The notes below the pieces were generated by a model that had not been told where the DNA came from, searched no databases, and saw only the letters and a list, made by a program, of their open reading frames with translations. The translations under genes were made by a program, and so were the position numbers. Source: Auricularia sp. M13 (Eukaryota > Basidiomycota > Agaricomycetes > Auriculariales > Auriculariaceae). From it: a DNA stretch of 64,000 nt. This document shows positions 1-9,644 of the stretch, one piece after another (position 1 is the first letter of the stretch; every line of letters starts with the position of its first letter). The stretch spans positions 620,001 through 684,000 of the forward strand of contig CM073202.1 of NCBI GenBank assembly GCA_037042915.1, written 5' to 3'.

Positions 1-446
1 GCGCGGTAGGGTCAGGAGTCTATTAGGGTCGCCTATGAGCAATGATATTTTGTGTCGAAGAGTAATGGTCACGATCCACATAGTCGCCGAACCCGAACGG
101 GTTGGTATAAGAGGCAGACCCTTGTGCATCCTGCACCGCATAAGATCAAGCAGTCAGATTATTCCAGAAGCTAGAGAAGCAGCCAGGGTGCCGAGGAAAG
201 AGCGAAAGACCGGCATGAGCAGGTGGTTGTTCGCAGCCAAGTTCGCGGGCCGGTTTGTTGTGCACCAATCCCTGTAGAAACCCGAGCCGACAATGTACGG
301 CGGTCCTGAGCTTCCCTCGACGCAAGCCAGCAGATTTTGAGTTTTAGAGTTGAGCGCTGAAGCCCGGGCAGCGGAGGAAGAGAGGCGTCGGACTTGTCGG
401 TCCGCGCCGCCGCGTCATTCCGCTCAGCTGCTGTCCGCCACTCGTC
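1..446. other. Intergenic, upstream of VPS39
   Basis: No convincing gene is seen. Positions 342-413 resemble, in inverted orientation, positions 15758-15812; both contain a 15-bp exact core beginning GTCGGACTTG followed by a GCCGCCGC tail. This part directly precedes the VPS39 start and may include its promoter. Confidence 0.4.
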
Positions 447-3400
447 ATGGCACCGTTCACGGTCCACCCCGTCCTCGAGGGCTTCAAGGAGCGCGTCGAG
501 GCGGTCTGCATCCAGGGTACGCTCTCCGGCCCGTGTCGAGCGCGTAGCTGACGCGCACAGGCGACCACTTGTACGTCGGGACGAGCACGGGCAACCTGCA
601 TGTATACGAGCTCGACGACCATCCAGGTCTGCATGCTCCGCCTGTATTAAATAATATACTTGCTTATGACGCGTCCGCGCTAGACGACCCGACGCGTACG
701 GTTGCCAACTTGGTCGAGGTCAAGAAGGCCGTAACCGGGCGCACGCGCGCCATTGAGCGCATTGCGTTCTTGCGCGACATTAACTCGCTCGTAATACTCT
801 GCGGTATGTACTGGGCTTGATTGCTTCCCTTGATACCCCGTGTTCGCTGGCTGGCGTCGTGTTGTCGCGGTCGCCAAGCTCGCTGGTAGCTCGAACTGCC
901 TCTGCTATGGACGACGACGACGGCCTCCTGCCACAATGTCTGCATATAACATAGATGCGCGCTGGTCTGCGCGTTGCTGCATCGCACGAGTCCGTTTTAT
1001 GGACTGTTGCACCCTGCGTCCCGCCTCGCGTTCACCGGACGCCATAAGCACTCAGCACCTGTCACACCTACCCCATCATCGTACAACGGCGCTTCCTATT
1101 GATCTAAACCAGCTTCGGCGAAGCTGAATGTTCCGTCCACGGCGCAAATGCGCCGCGGGACTGCATTCAGCGGCGTCGCGGGTTTTCGACATATCGCGCT
1201 CGTCAGTTTGCTGGGCGTGCACTACTTGGCTGTGCGCCCAGATGCGGACCTTCTGCTCGAGGAGGTCTCTACAGGCTCAGGTGTCGCGTGTGACGCTGCG
1301 CGAGCGGCTCGATGTGCTTGATGCGGCATCCGGGTCCGCAGAGGAGGAGGGCGTCGGTACGCTGGCAGCGCAACGATGCGTCGGTATTCGTGCTTTCCAA
1401 CGGACTATCACCCTCCTGCGCGCATTTGATGCGTGTTACCGACTTGTACCTCCATTTCTGCGGTTGCGCGAGCGCATGGATGCTTCAGCTTGAGTCCGCC
1501 ATTGTCGCTTCGCCGAGCTCGTGACTGCTGCATCTCAGTGCGGACAAGGATGCCACAGCCCATTTACAAATTCTGCGGCTCCAACCTACCCATCCCCGTA
1601 ACTACCTTTTTTCTGTCATGACTCGCAGGCACCGGACGGCATCACCACTGTCGCTTTCGAGAACGGCGAGGCCTATCGAGATGGTTTGATTATACCCAGC
1701 GTAACCATTCACGGAGAGCGCACGGGCGCGGGACCGTCTCTTGTGCTTTTGCGAGGCGCTTATGCTAGTGCTCTATGTGCAGCAATGCTCTTGCTTGACC
1801 TCGTTGATCTTCCTTCATGTTGTGGGACCCACCGAGTGACTCGCTGTGCCCATAGCGACATGCAGCCCGTCTCCAGTGCTCTTGAAAATGCAGCGCATAA
1901 GGGCATTGGCCCGAGCCGCCGACTGTCGCTCCGCTTGAGCATCTGGACCCTGCCATCCCTCAAGTCCATGCTACCGTCCGAGTCTGTTTGTCGCCCACCC
2001 GCTTTCGCTTCACTTCCTCTTCAATCCCTCATCGCCCCAAGATTGATGAACTGACGCCCTCCCCGTTCCGCAGATTGGATAATAACGCTGCTCCCCCTGC
2101 CCTCGCTCTCGCCGCCCAAACCGCTCGCGCAGGCGCGCAACGCCATGTCCTTCGCGATCCACACCGCCGTCGTGCCCTCGGAGAGCGACGCGTCCATCAA
2201 GAGCGTCGTCACGCACCTCCTCGCCGGGTGCCAGAAACACGCGGTGCTGTACACGTGGCGCGACGGCGAGGCCGGCGAGGTCAAGGTATGTCGCGCGCTT
2301 CGTGCGTCAGTTCTGAATTCTGAGTTGGCGCGAAGGAATGGTCGCTCCCGCACTCCCCGCGGGCCATAGCGTTCCCCGCGGCGCGCCAGGCGTACATGGC
2401 GTACACCGCCGCAGATATTGTGCTGCTCGACATCGAGAGGGGCGTCGTGTCCGAGGTCGAGTTCCCCACGAGCACGAACGCCGCGAGCGTGCTGCAGTCG
2501 AATATTGCGGGCATGACGGGCGTCAGCATGAATGCGCTTGCCGGGCTGGGGAATTATATGACGCTGGGGTTGGGTGCGAAGGCGAAGCCGTCGCTTGTGC
2601 GCGTTGGCGAGGGCGAGGTGATGATTACGCGCGAACGTGAGTGCCGCCGTGCTATTTCGGGTCGCTGTGCGTGCATGATTCTCATTCGATCTCTATGTAT
2701 CTCGTAGATGCATCGCTGTTTTTTGGGCCGGACAAGAAGCTCAGTCGGCTGGGCGGGATGGAGTGGCCCGCGCCGCCCGAGGATATCTGTGCGCGCCGCC
2801 CCTGCATCACGTCTCGTCAGATTGCGCTAACCTGAATCACGCCTCGCGTGCGGCAGCCTCCGCGCAGAACTACCTGCTGGGCGTCCTCCCCGGCGGGCCG
2901 AATCCGAGCGTGCACGTGCGCTCCAGTCTCTCGCTGCAGGCCGCGCAGACGCTGCCCTACCCGTTCGCGACTTCTTCCTCCTCCACGACGGCAGCGACGC
3001 TGCGTTTGCTGTCGTCGCAGCTGCTCGCCGTCACGCCTGCGGAGAAGAATGCCGCGACGGCGCTGTGGATGCTGCACATGCGGCCGTGGGCGGAGCAGGT
3101 GGACGAGCTCGTCGCGAAGGGCGCGTACGCCGACGCGTTGGCGCTTGTCGATACGCTGGACGGCAACTCGCTGCCCGACAAGGTCTGTTCTGCCTTCCAC
3201 ATTCCAACCTCTTCGTTTTCCCAAGTGCTGATTTCGGCTCTGTGCGGGTTATGTAGGACCAGAGGCGAAAGCACATCCGCGCGCTGCTGGCGGTGTCGTA
3301 CTTCGCGCGCGGCGAGTACGACGGCGCGATCGACCTGTTCATCGAGCTCGAGACGAACCCTGCCCGCGTCGTCGCGCTCTACCCGCCCAACATCTCCGGC

Positions 3401-5529
3401 CGCCTCGGCGTCCCGCGCGAGGGCTGGATCGAGCTGTTCGGGGGCACGCCGCCGCCGCCGCCGGGGGAGACGACGCCGGAGCTCGAGCAGCAGGGCCCGC
3501 GGGCGTCGATCGTCGGCATGAGCATGCTCAAGGGCGGGCTCGACAAGTTCCTCCCGTCCTCGGCGTCCGCCTCTGCGCTCAAGGACAAAGAGAAAGACAA
3601 AGATGCAGCGACAGGGAAGGATGCGGACACACAGAGCGTGACGTCGGCGAAGGACCCGCCGCCCCCGACGAACTTGAAGGCAGCAGCGGACCCGGCGTCG
3701 AAGCGCGCGCTGGAGACGCTCATGCGCTACCTCTCCGACCGGCGGCAGAAGGCGACCGGCGCGCTCGGCGCGCTGCAGATCACGCCCGCCGCGGCGCCGG
3801 AGTACCCGCTGCTCTCGCAGACGCCGCTGGAGGACGTGTGGGCGCTGCCGGACGCGCCGCCCAGCGCGCTCGCGCCCGCCGAGCTCGTGCGCTACGCGCA
3901 GATCGTGTACACCGCGCTGTTCAAGACCTACCTCGCCATCCGCACCACGCTCGTCGGCCCGCTGTGCCGCATCGAGAATTGGTGCGAGGTCGTCGAGGTC
4001 GAGGAGGAGTTGCGCGCGCGGGGGGTGAGTTTCTGTCTGTTTTCCTGCTGGGTGCCCGGTTAGGCTCATCGGAAACTTTTAGATGTTCACGGACCTCATT
4101 GATCTGTATGCGCATAAAAATATGCATGACCAGGCGCTGAAGTTGCTCAAAGAGTGCGTGCACCGTCTGGCATGCCTCCGCTTCAAATGCTGATGAATTG
4201 GACATAGATTGAGCGCAGACGATGATGACCCACGCGACAAGCTCGACCCCACGATACGATACCTGCAGAAACTCCCGCCAAGCGAAGCACAAACCGTCTT
4301 CACGTGGGCCCGCTGGGCCTTCGAAGTCGACGCAAAGCTCGCGCTGAACGTGCGTCGCCATACTTCCGCTCAGAACACGCCGTGCTGAGCCTCTATCCTG
4401 CAGATTTTCACCCTCGAGGAGTCGCAGCTGCCGCGCACTGCTGTCGCGGACTACTTGGAAGGCGTCGATCCGCGCTTATGCATGCGCTTCATTGAGCATC
4501 TGATATACGAGCTGCCTGTGAAGGTGACAGACCAGGCATTCCACGATCGGCTCGCGGACTTGTACCTCCAGGCGGTCGTCAGCGGGCCCAAAGGTTAGTA
4601 TGAGGGTTTCAAGTGTCCACTGTCAGTACTGACTCCTTCCTTTCTCTGTAGAGGAGCGCAAGGACACGTATGATAAGCTGCTGAAATTCATCTCCGATCC
4701 CGAGGCGAATTATCGCCCCGATCGACTATTCGGGCACCTACCATCCGAAGGTACACCTGCAATGTTCGGCGTGCTGGGCCCATATTGACCTGCTGGTTAG
4801 ATTTGTTCGAGGCGAAAGCCATTCTGCTCGGAAGGCTGGGACGACACGAAGCAGCGCTCGAGATATATGTGTACAAGCTGAAGGACTACATCGAGGCCGA
4901 GGAGTGCGTGATGCCCACATATGCATGACATTTCGACGGCTTTAACCTGACGGCTTCGTCGCTGATAGGTACTGCAAGCGCGTACACCGCTCGAGCGGCG
5001 ACCCATCCATTTTCCCTCTGCTGTTGCGCATACTCCTGCGCGCATCTCTGCTTCAGCCCGCCCTGGCGTTCATCTCGCGCCAGTCGCCGCGGCTCGATGC
5101 GCAGGAGACTATCAAGCTTCTTCCGCCACTCGTCCCCGCAGGCGCGTTAAAGGAGTTCCTCGTCGAGGCGGTGCGGCAACCCATATTCGATACCAGGGTC
5201 GTGCGAGACATCGGCAAGGCGCGTGCGGAGGAAGTCTCGAGGAGGCTGGTAGCGCTGCAGGAGCGGCGCGTGCGCGTCGATGATTCGCGAATGTGAGTTG
5301 CTTCTCTGTGGCTTGGAGCTGCAGAGGCTGACACAGGAGCACGACAGATGTCCGCAATGTCACAAGCGTATTGGTGGCAGCGTCATCGCTGTACATTTGC
5401 CCCGGTATGTAATTTATGCTAGGCTTTTCTGCCCGGATTCTGATCCTGATTTTCAGGGGAGAAGTGACTCACTATCAATGTCGGGAAGCCTTCTCGAAGC
5501 GTCTTCGGGACAGTCCTGTCATACACTAA
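447..5529 (+). CDS. VPS39: Vam6/Vps39-like HOPS/CORVET-type tethering subunit
   Basis: Multi-exon gene for a protein of roughly 1,000 residues. The N-terminus is a citron-homology (CNH) beta-propeller: a blade with YVGTSTGNLHVYELDD, then a VKKAVTGRTRAIERI stretch, and later VLYTWRDGEAGEVKEWSLPHS. The middle is alpha-solenoid (clathrin-repeat-like), with a low-complexity Pro/Lys-rich loop around 3450-3650. The C-terminus ends in a CPQCHKRIGG zinc-finger half followed after an intron by EVTHYQC, the treble-clef typical of Vps39/Vam6. Family knowledge: Vps39 is a subunit of the HOPS complex, which tethers vesicles to the vacuole/lysosome with Rab7. The start ATG at 447 is followed after 71 nt by a 43-nt intron that keeps the propeller frame. 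Seen introns include 518-560, 806-2071, one after 2286, one ending at 2707 and one just before the last exon. The 1.27-kb intron is abnormal. The stop TAA is at 5527-5529. Confidence 0.85.
806..2071 (+). other. Abnormally long VPS39 intron, probable ancient insertion
   Basis: The propeller exon ending in LVILC (about 805) joins in frame to the next recognisable exon, DWIITLLPLPSLSPP, at about 2072. The interval starts GTATGT and ends CCGCAG, so it splices as one 1.27-kb intron, while the others in this gene are 40-75 nt. Inside are short coding-like stretches, for example TTVAFENGEAYRDG near 1650, but no complete frame and no family I recognise. It may be a decayed gene or element trapped in the intron, or it may hold an unrecognised nested gene. 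Confidence 0.5.
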
Positions 5530-5720
5530 GGTTTTCCATACACTTGCACCTAATTTATCATCCTTTTGCTGTGGACAGTGGGATGTGCTGCCAGGATCTG
5601 TGGTTCTTCGCATCCTGAGGGCGATCTCTTGCAAGGACCACAATTGAATGAAGAGCTCGGCGCTGACTCGCTTGTTACCAGGCGCTGCACGCGAACAAGA
5701 ATTTTCATAATGACAGTGAC

Positions 5721-5728
5721 TATATAAA
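5721..5728 (+). promoter_or_regulatory. TATA box of BTB gene 1
   Basis: A TATATAAA string lies about 40-47 bp upstream of the BTB gene ATG at 5768, a usual TATA position if the 5' leader is short. Nothing else in the 238-bp VPS39-BTB spacer stands out. Confidence 0.4.
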
Positions 5729-5767
5729 CTGCGGGTACCCTGTTCGGACGCAAAACGATATCCCCCG

Positions 5768-6625
5768 ATGTCTACCAGCACTAAACCTCAGCCATCCTAC
5801 GCTCCCAGCTTCGACCGAGGCGACATCGAAATCATCTCCAGCGATGGTATGCGCTTTCGCACGAATTCTAGGATCTTGAGCCGCGCCTCCGGCTTCTTCG
5901 CATCCATGTTCAAAGACGCGCACGCGGACACCAACGAGCCCGACGAAGCCGCCGTCATCGCAGTTGACGAGGATGGAAAGACACTCGAAATTCTTCTCAG
6001 GGTGTCCAGTGGCCTACCCTTCCTCCCCGACGGAATCGCACTCGAGCTCAAGGCCCTTGAGCGCCTGGCCCTTGCTGCGGAGAAGTATGAGCTTGGTGCC
6101 GCCCTGGACGTCGTGCGGCTCACGCTGCAGAGTGGCCGATTCAGCCAGCAAGAAAGCAGTCTCCACCGCTACGCTCTCGCCACCCGATTCGGCTGGGACG
6201 ACCTGGCCAAGGCAGCGGCTCTCGAGTCTCTCGATGTCGCCCTCGGCTACGACGCGCTGCCTTACATGGACATGCGCCATCTCGCTCGCCTGCTATCGCT
6301 CCGCCAGAGGCGCATCGACATGTTCACCCAGATCATCACCTCGCTCAACGGCCTCTTCGCGCTGGAGAATAATGGCAACTGCCGTCACAGCTCCAAGTCG
6401 CACCCCGCTGGAGAAGGAAAGGCTGCGTGGCCGAGGCTCCGCGCGTCGCTCATCGTGGAGATGTGGGCCCGACCGTCAGGTTCGTCTCTCTTCTTAGACG
6501 GCGAGGCTGTCGACGCGCTGCGGGAGGCAAAGTGCCGTGTCCATGATAGAAACATCTTCGACATCGATAATTTGAAGGACAAAGTGGCGAGGCTCATCAG
6601 CAGGCTCCCTGAGTCCTTGGTCTGA
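5768..6625 (+). CDS. BTB/POZ domain protein (copy 1)
   Basis: Single-exon gene, 285 residues. Residues about 17-110 form a BTB/POZ domain (start GDIEIISSDGMRFRTNSRIL, then SGFFASMF and a VDEDGKTLEILLRV strand). An alpha-helical region follows with LALAAEKYEL and HRYALATRFGW, and a C-terminal helical tail. BTB proteins of this agaricomycete family are thought to act as dimerising adaptors, some for Cullin-3 ubiquitin ligases; the particular substrate is unknown. It is a clear paralogue of the gene at 26941-27786, which shares EKY, HRYALA-RFGW, SLDV and PYMD. It lies tail to tail with trefoil gene 1. No frame damage is seen. Confidence 0.85.
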   Translation: MSTSTKPQPSYAPSFDRGDIEIISSDGMRFRTNSRILSRASGFFASMFKDAHADTNEPDEAAVIAVDEDGKTLEILLRVSSGLPFLPDGIALELKALERLALAAEKYELGAALDVVRLTLQSGRFSQQESSLHRYALATRFGWDDLAKAAALESLDVALGYDALPYMDMRHLARLLSLRQRRIDMFTQIITSLNGLFALENNGNCRHSSKSHPAGEGKAAWPRLRASLIVEMWARPSGSSLFLDGEAVDALREAKCRVHDRNIFDIDNLKDKVARLISRLPESLV

Positions 6626-7285
6626 TGTCTCAGTCGTTCGTTGCCAAGTATAATGTACTCTTGTCTATTGAAGTCATGGCACACCAATGTAACCGACCTG
6701 CTTGCCAGAAACTCGAAGTTGCCCATGATCGTTCAAGGTCTCTCTCCCTATCAAAAATGGTGATGTATATGCTGCCCATGACCACGGTTCGGCTCGGTTT
6801 ATTAAAGGTACAGTACTCATTGAAATCATAAAACTAGATGCAGCGATCTCAGTTCAGGGAAGCTGACGAAATTTTTGGCTTCGGGAAGAAAGTGACAACC
6901 AGATTGACTCGAGAAATGGTGACCGCAGGCGCTTCGTCACAACTAGAATGGCGTGCTCACTTGATAGTCATGTCGATATCTCAATGTAGATTTACTGCAC
7001 CACACGAACCTGCGCTCGATCACACATGACTGCGACATGCGTGCTGTGTGTATTCAAACCTTCGACTTCAACATGCTTTACAAATTTCGGATACAGGTTA
7101 CAGCGTTGTTCAAGAAACTAAACTGGGCGGAAGACCCAAGTCTGGTTTCTATGTGTCACGTCAGAGACCGCCATGTCAGAAGTCATCCAAAAATACGTAC
7201 GGCCCGGTCCCAGGGCCTTCACCCGATGCAGAGAGATCAACCTGCAGTGTAATTTAGTGATTGTAGTTTTTAACAGTCCGTCTGG
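6626..7285. other. Intergenic between BTB 1 and trefoil 1
   Basis: About 660 bp holding only short frames with no recognisable similarity. Both flanking genes end into it, so it should hold two 3' ends; no defined terminator can be read in a eukaryotic gene of this kind. Confidence 0.4.
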
Positions 7286-8559
7286 TCAACGCACCCGTCC
7301 GCCAAAAACAGTAAGCGTCGCGATGTCCTCGAGGCCATCCTTGTCAAGGAGACTGTCAACACGCGCGTTAGCGTACAATCACAATCATCCCCATGCCCAG
7401 AACGCACATCAGCTGCCCCCCGACAAAGCCATACGTCCATGGATGAGGAGAGCCGCTGAGAACAGCTTCTATTCCGACCGCAGTGAAATCTGACGCGCTG
7501 GAGAGGAAGGCACCGCTGGCGGCGTTAGAAAGGGTGGGTTTGCCACCGCACGCGGACCACCCGTCGACATTCCACTGCAACGTGAGATGCGATGAGAGGA
7601 ATGGAGAAGACATGTCGGGCCAGAGAGGAGCGTACCACCTGACTCTTGCTACTGGCATTGAAAGCGGTGGCTAGGATACACGAGTCCGGAAACGCGCACT
7701 CCCCAAGAACTTGATCTAGAAGGCGGGGGCATCAGTATATGTGGGTGACAAGGGGTAAGCCGCACCAAGATATAAGTTGGTTGCCTGGTTCCAGACCCTG
7801 TATGCGCGCGAGGGAAGAATGGGGACGAAGTTCCACATCTCAGTGCTCGATCCGCCCCTTGAGATCCGTCAACTTGTGGGGTTGGGGGATGAAGATGTAA
7901 GTGTGTCACTCACACATCGCTTAGAGAAAGCTAAAGGACATGAAATAAGCCGTGAGAAACGCGGCGGGCGTGAACACAGCGGCAAGAGAGACTACCTACC
8001 GAGAACTGTTCGGACCAGCCGTACACTTGCTGGCCGTTCGTCACGATTCTGGGATGAAACAACAACAATGGAGTAAGCCATGCTATGCGTCTCAATACTG
8101 TGTCATGGTACTAACCCAGCAGCAGGAGTATCTCCAGTGATGGTCCAGCTGTAAGGCTTGTCGCTCGGCACGATCGTCCGGCCGTCGGTGTCGACGGAGA
8201 AGAAAGCGTGGGTGCCAACGTTCTGGATGGTAGCAGTGGCACCTGTAACCACCACAGACCACTTTCGTTGTGCGATATCAGCGCTCAATATCGGGACTTG
8301 CAGTTGGCGCAGTCGAGGCCTACCTGTTGCCCCAAACTTCCCTGGTCAGCCGGTTCAACCCAGATACCATCCGCTACACAGATGAGTACGATAAGTAATC
8401 TTCAGCGTTATGGAGCGCTGCTCGTTGGGATGGCGCACCGTCCTGGGAAATGGCGTCCGCTAGGAAGTACTTGCTCGAGATGAGGTATAGCCCACTGGTA
8501 ACCGCAGCGCTGGCCGGGGCGACGGAAACAACGAGGAGGAAAAGAACGGTAAGCAGCAT
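7286..8559 (-). CDS. Secreted beta-trefoil-like protein (copy 1)
   Basis: Multi-exon gene starting at 8559 with a signal peptide (MLLTVLFLLVVSVAPASA). Then come AVTSGLYLISSKYFLAD, WSVVVTGATATIQNVGT, KPYSWTITGD, WNFVPILPSRAYRVWNQ, FNASSKSQ and WNVDGWSACGGKP exons, then WTYGFVGGQL and a last exon LLDKDGLEDIATLTV ending at a TGA (7286-7288). The repeated YxI...W.I pattern with short beta strands is that of ricin-B-like/beta-trefoil lectins or I66-type proteinase inhibitors of mushrooms; I cannot tell which. The same exon plan occurs at 30977-32396 and 59051-60454, and a relic at 26480-26870. No internal stop is visible if introns are removed as described. Secretion is inferred from the signal peptide. 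Confidence 0.65.
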
Positions 8560-8759
8560 GAGAGGGCGAGAGGCTGAAGGGACTTTCAGCTTGAGGAGAT
8601 ATGAGACAACTGGCCCGCTGACCTTTATGGAGACTCGGAGTCTGTCTGCATTTCGACGCTGATCTCGGACTTCGCGACTTTCAGGAACCTCCAATAAATC
8701 TCTCCGGAGGGCAAGTGGAGTGAAACGTGAAAGCGAAAGGCCACGTTTCCTTGGATCCT

Positions 8760-9330
8760 GAGTCAAAAATGTTCTGGAGGAGATGCGCGTAAGGATCTCT
8801 TACCGAAGTTCAATGGGCTGTCGAAGCCGGAGCGCACGTTCGCTCGCTATAGGAAAGAGGAAGCTGACCAGGAGCGCGACCGCGCAGGGTCTCGCATTGG
8901 GGGCGTTGGTCTGCGCATGCTGCCTCAAGCACACTGACATCGTGTGCAACGCAAGCAGTGCGGGTGTGCAAATCGCCGGCGCCTGACGGGTAGATGAAAG
9001 GAAGAGAATATGCATGATTGAGAAGGACTGAGCTCCGCACGCGACTGCGAAGACACTGGTCCATTCATTCTGCTTTCACGCTAAGTCTCGAAGTCTCGAA
9101 GTCGACCTGAAAGGATCGTATGCCGCCTCGCGCCCAGACGGCTCCTAGATCGGGCCAGGAGGAGAGTGTACTGCAGGACGATGACGAGAGCTTCGCGGAT
9201 TCGCGCTCTTGTCGAGCCGTCAGTCAGCTGCGCAGCGCTGAACACCGACAGTGTGCGCCCCGAGTGCGACAGTTGGGCAGACCGTCAGGCCCCAGAGATA
9301 ACACAATAGTCCGGCAGTGCGTCTGGCTAG
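8760..9330 (-). repeat. Duplicated 5' flank of trefoil genes
   Basis: The region upstream of trefoil 1 is partly shared with the flanks of the other copies. On the minus strand, 8760-8860 (GCGAAC.TG.GCTCC.GCTTC then CCCATTGA, then ACGCGCATCTCCT) matches 58755-58845 upstream of trefoil 3. The part around 8860-8990 aligns with 32740-32880 upstream of trefoil 2. The copies therefore arose from segmental duplications larger than the genes. Minus-strand reading frames here (a short hydrophobic one at 8800-9015) have a diverged counterpart at 32701-32976, but I do not claim a gene. Confidence 0.5.
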
Positions 9331-9489
9331 GAGCCGCCGACGCAAAAGTGAGCTTGAACGTCGGACAGCCCAGTGATACAGCAAAGCACGCGCGTCGCCA
9401 ATCCCCAGGACACTAGTTTGTGCGCAACGAGGCCAAATGTAGCATGGAGCAACGTAGCATATCCGCCATACATGAAAGAGCCTCAAAGC

Positions 9490-9507
9490 AGGTAGGTAGG
9501 TAGGTAG
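9490..9507. repeat. GGTA microsatellite
   Basis: Four and a half tandem copies of the tetranucleotide GGTA just outside the helicase/DUF6589 block. It is a simple repeat and may be fortuitous. Confidence 0.7.
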
Positions 9508-9580
9508 ATTCGGAGCTGACGGGCCCTTCTGGACTGCCTCCGCTTCGCTAGTCTACATTGATCCGCGTCGGCCTTGCTGA

Positions 9581-9604
9581 CGGTCGTCCTTCGTGAAACT
9601 CCGC
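9581..9604 (+). repeat. Left copy of 24-bp inverted motif flanking helicase/DUF6589 pair
   Basis: The motif starts CGGTCGTCCTTCGT and ends AAACTCCGC. Its reverse complement occurs at 15636-15659 with one mismatch in 24. It lies about 40 bp upstream of the helicase ATG, while the partner is about 52 bp upstream of the DUF6589 ATG. It could be a terminal inverted repeat or a shared promoter/leader element. Confidence 0.65.
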
Positions 9605-9644
9605 TCGGAAGTAATCGAAAGCGCAAAACGCGCTGCAGACGCCC

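Noticed and set aside
2957-4069. 370-residue minus-strand frame rich in Arg/Glu
   Set aside because: It is the antisense shadow of VPS39 exons; composition follows from their codon bias.
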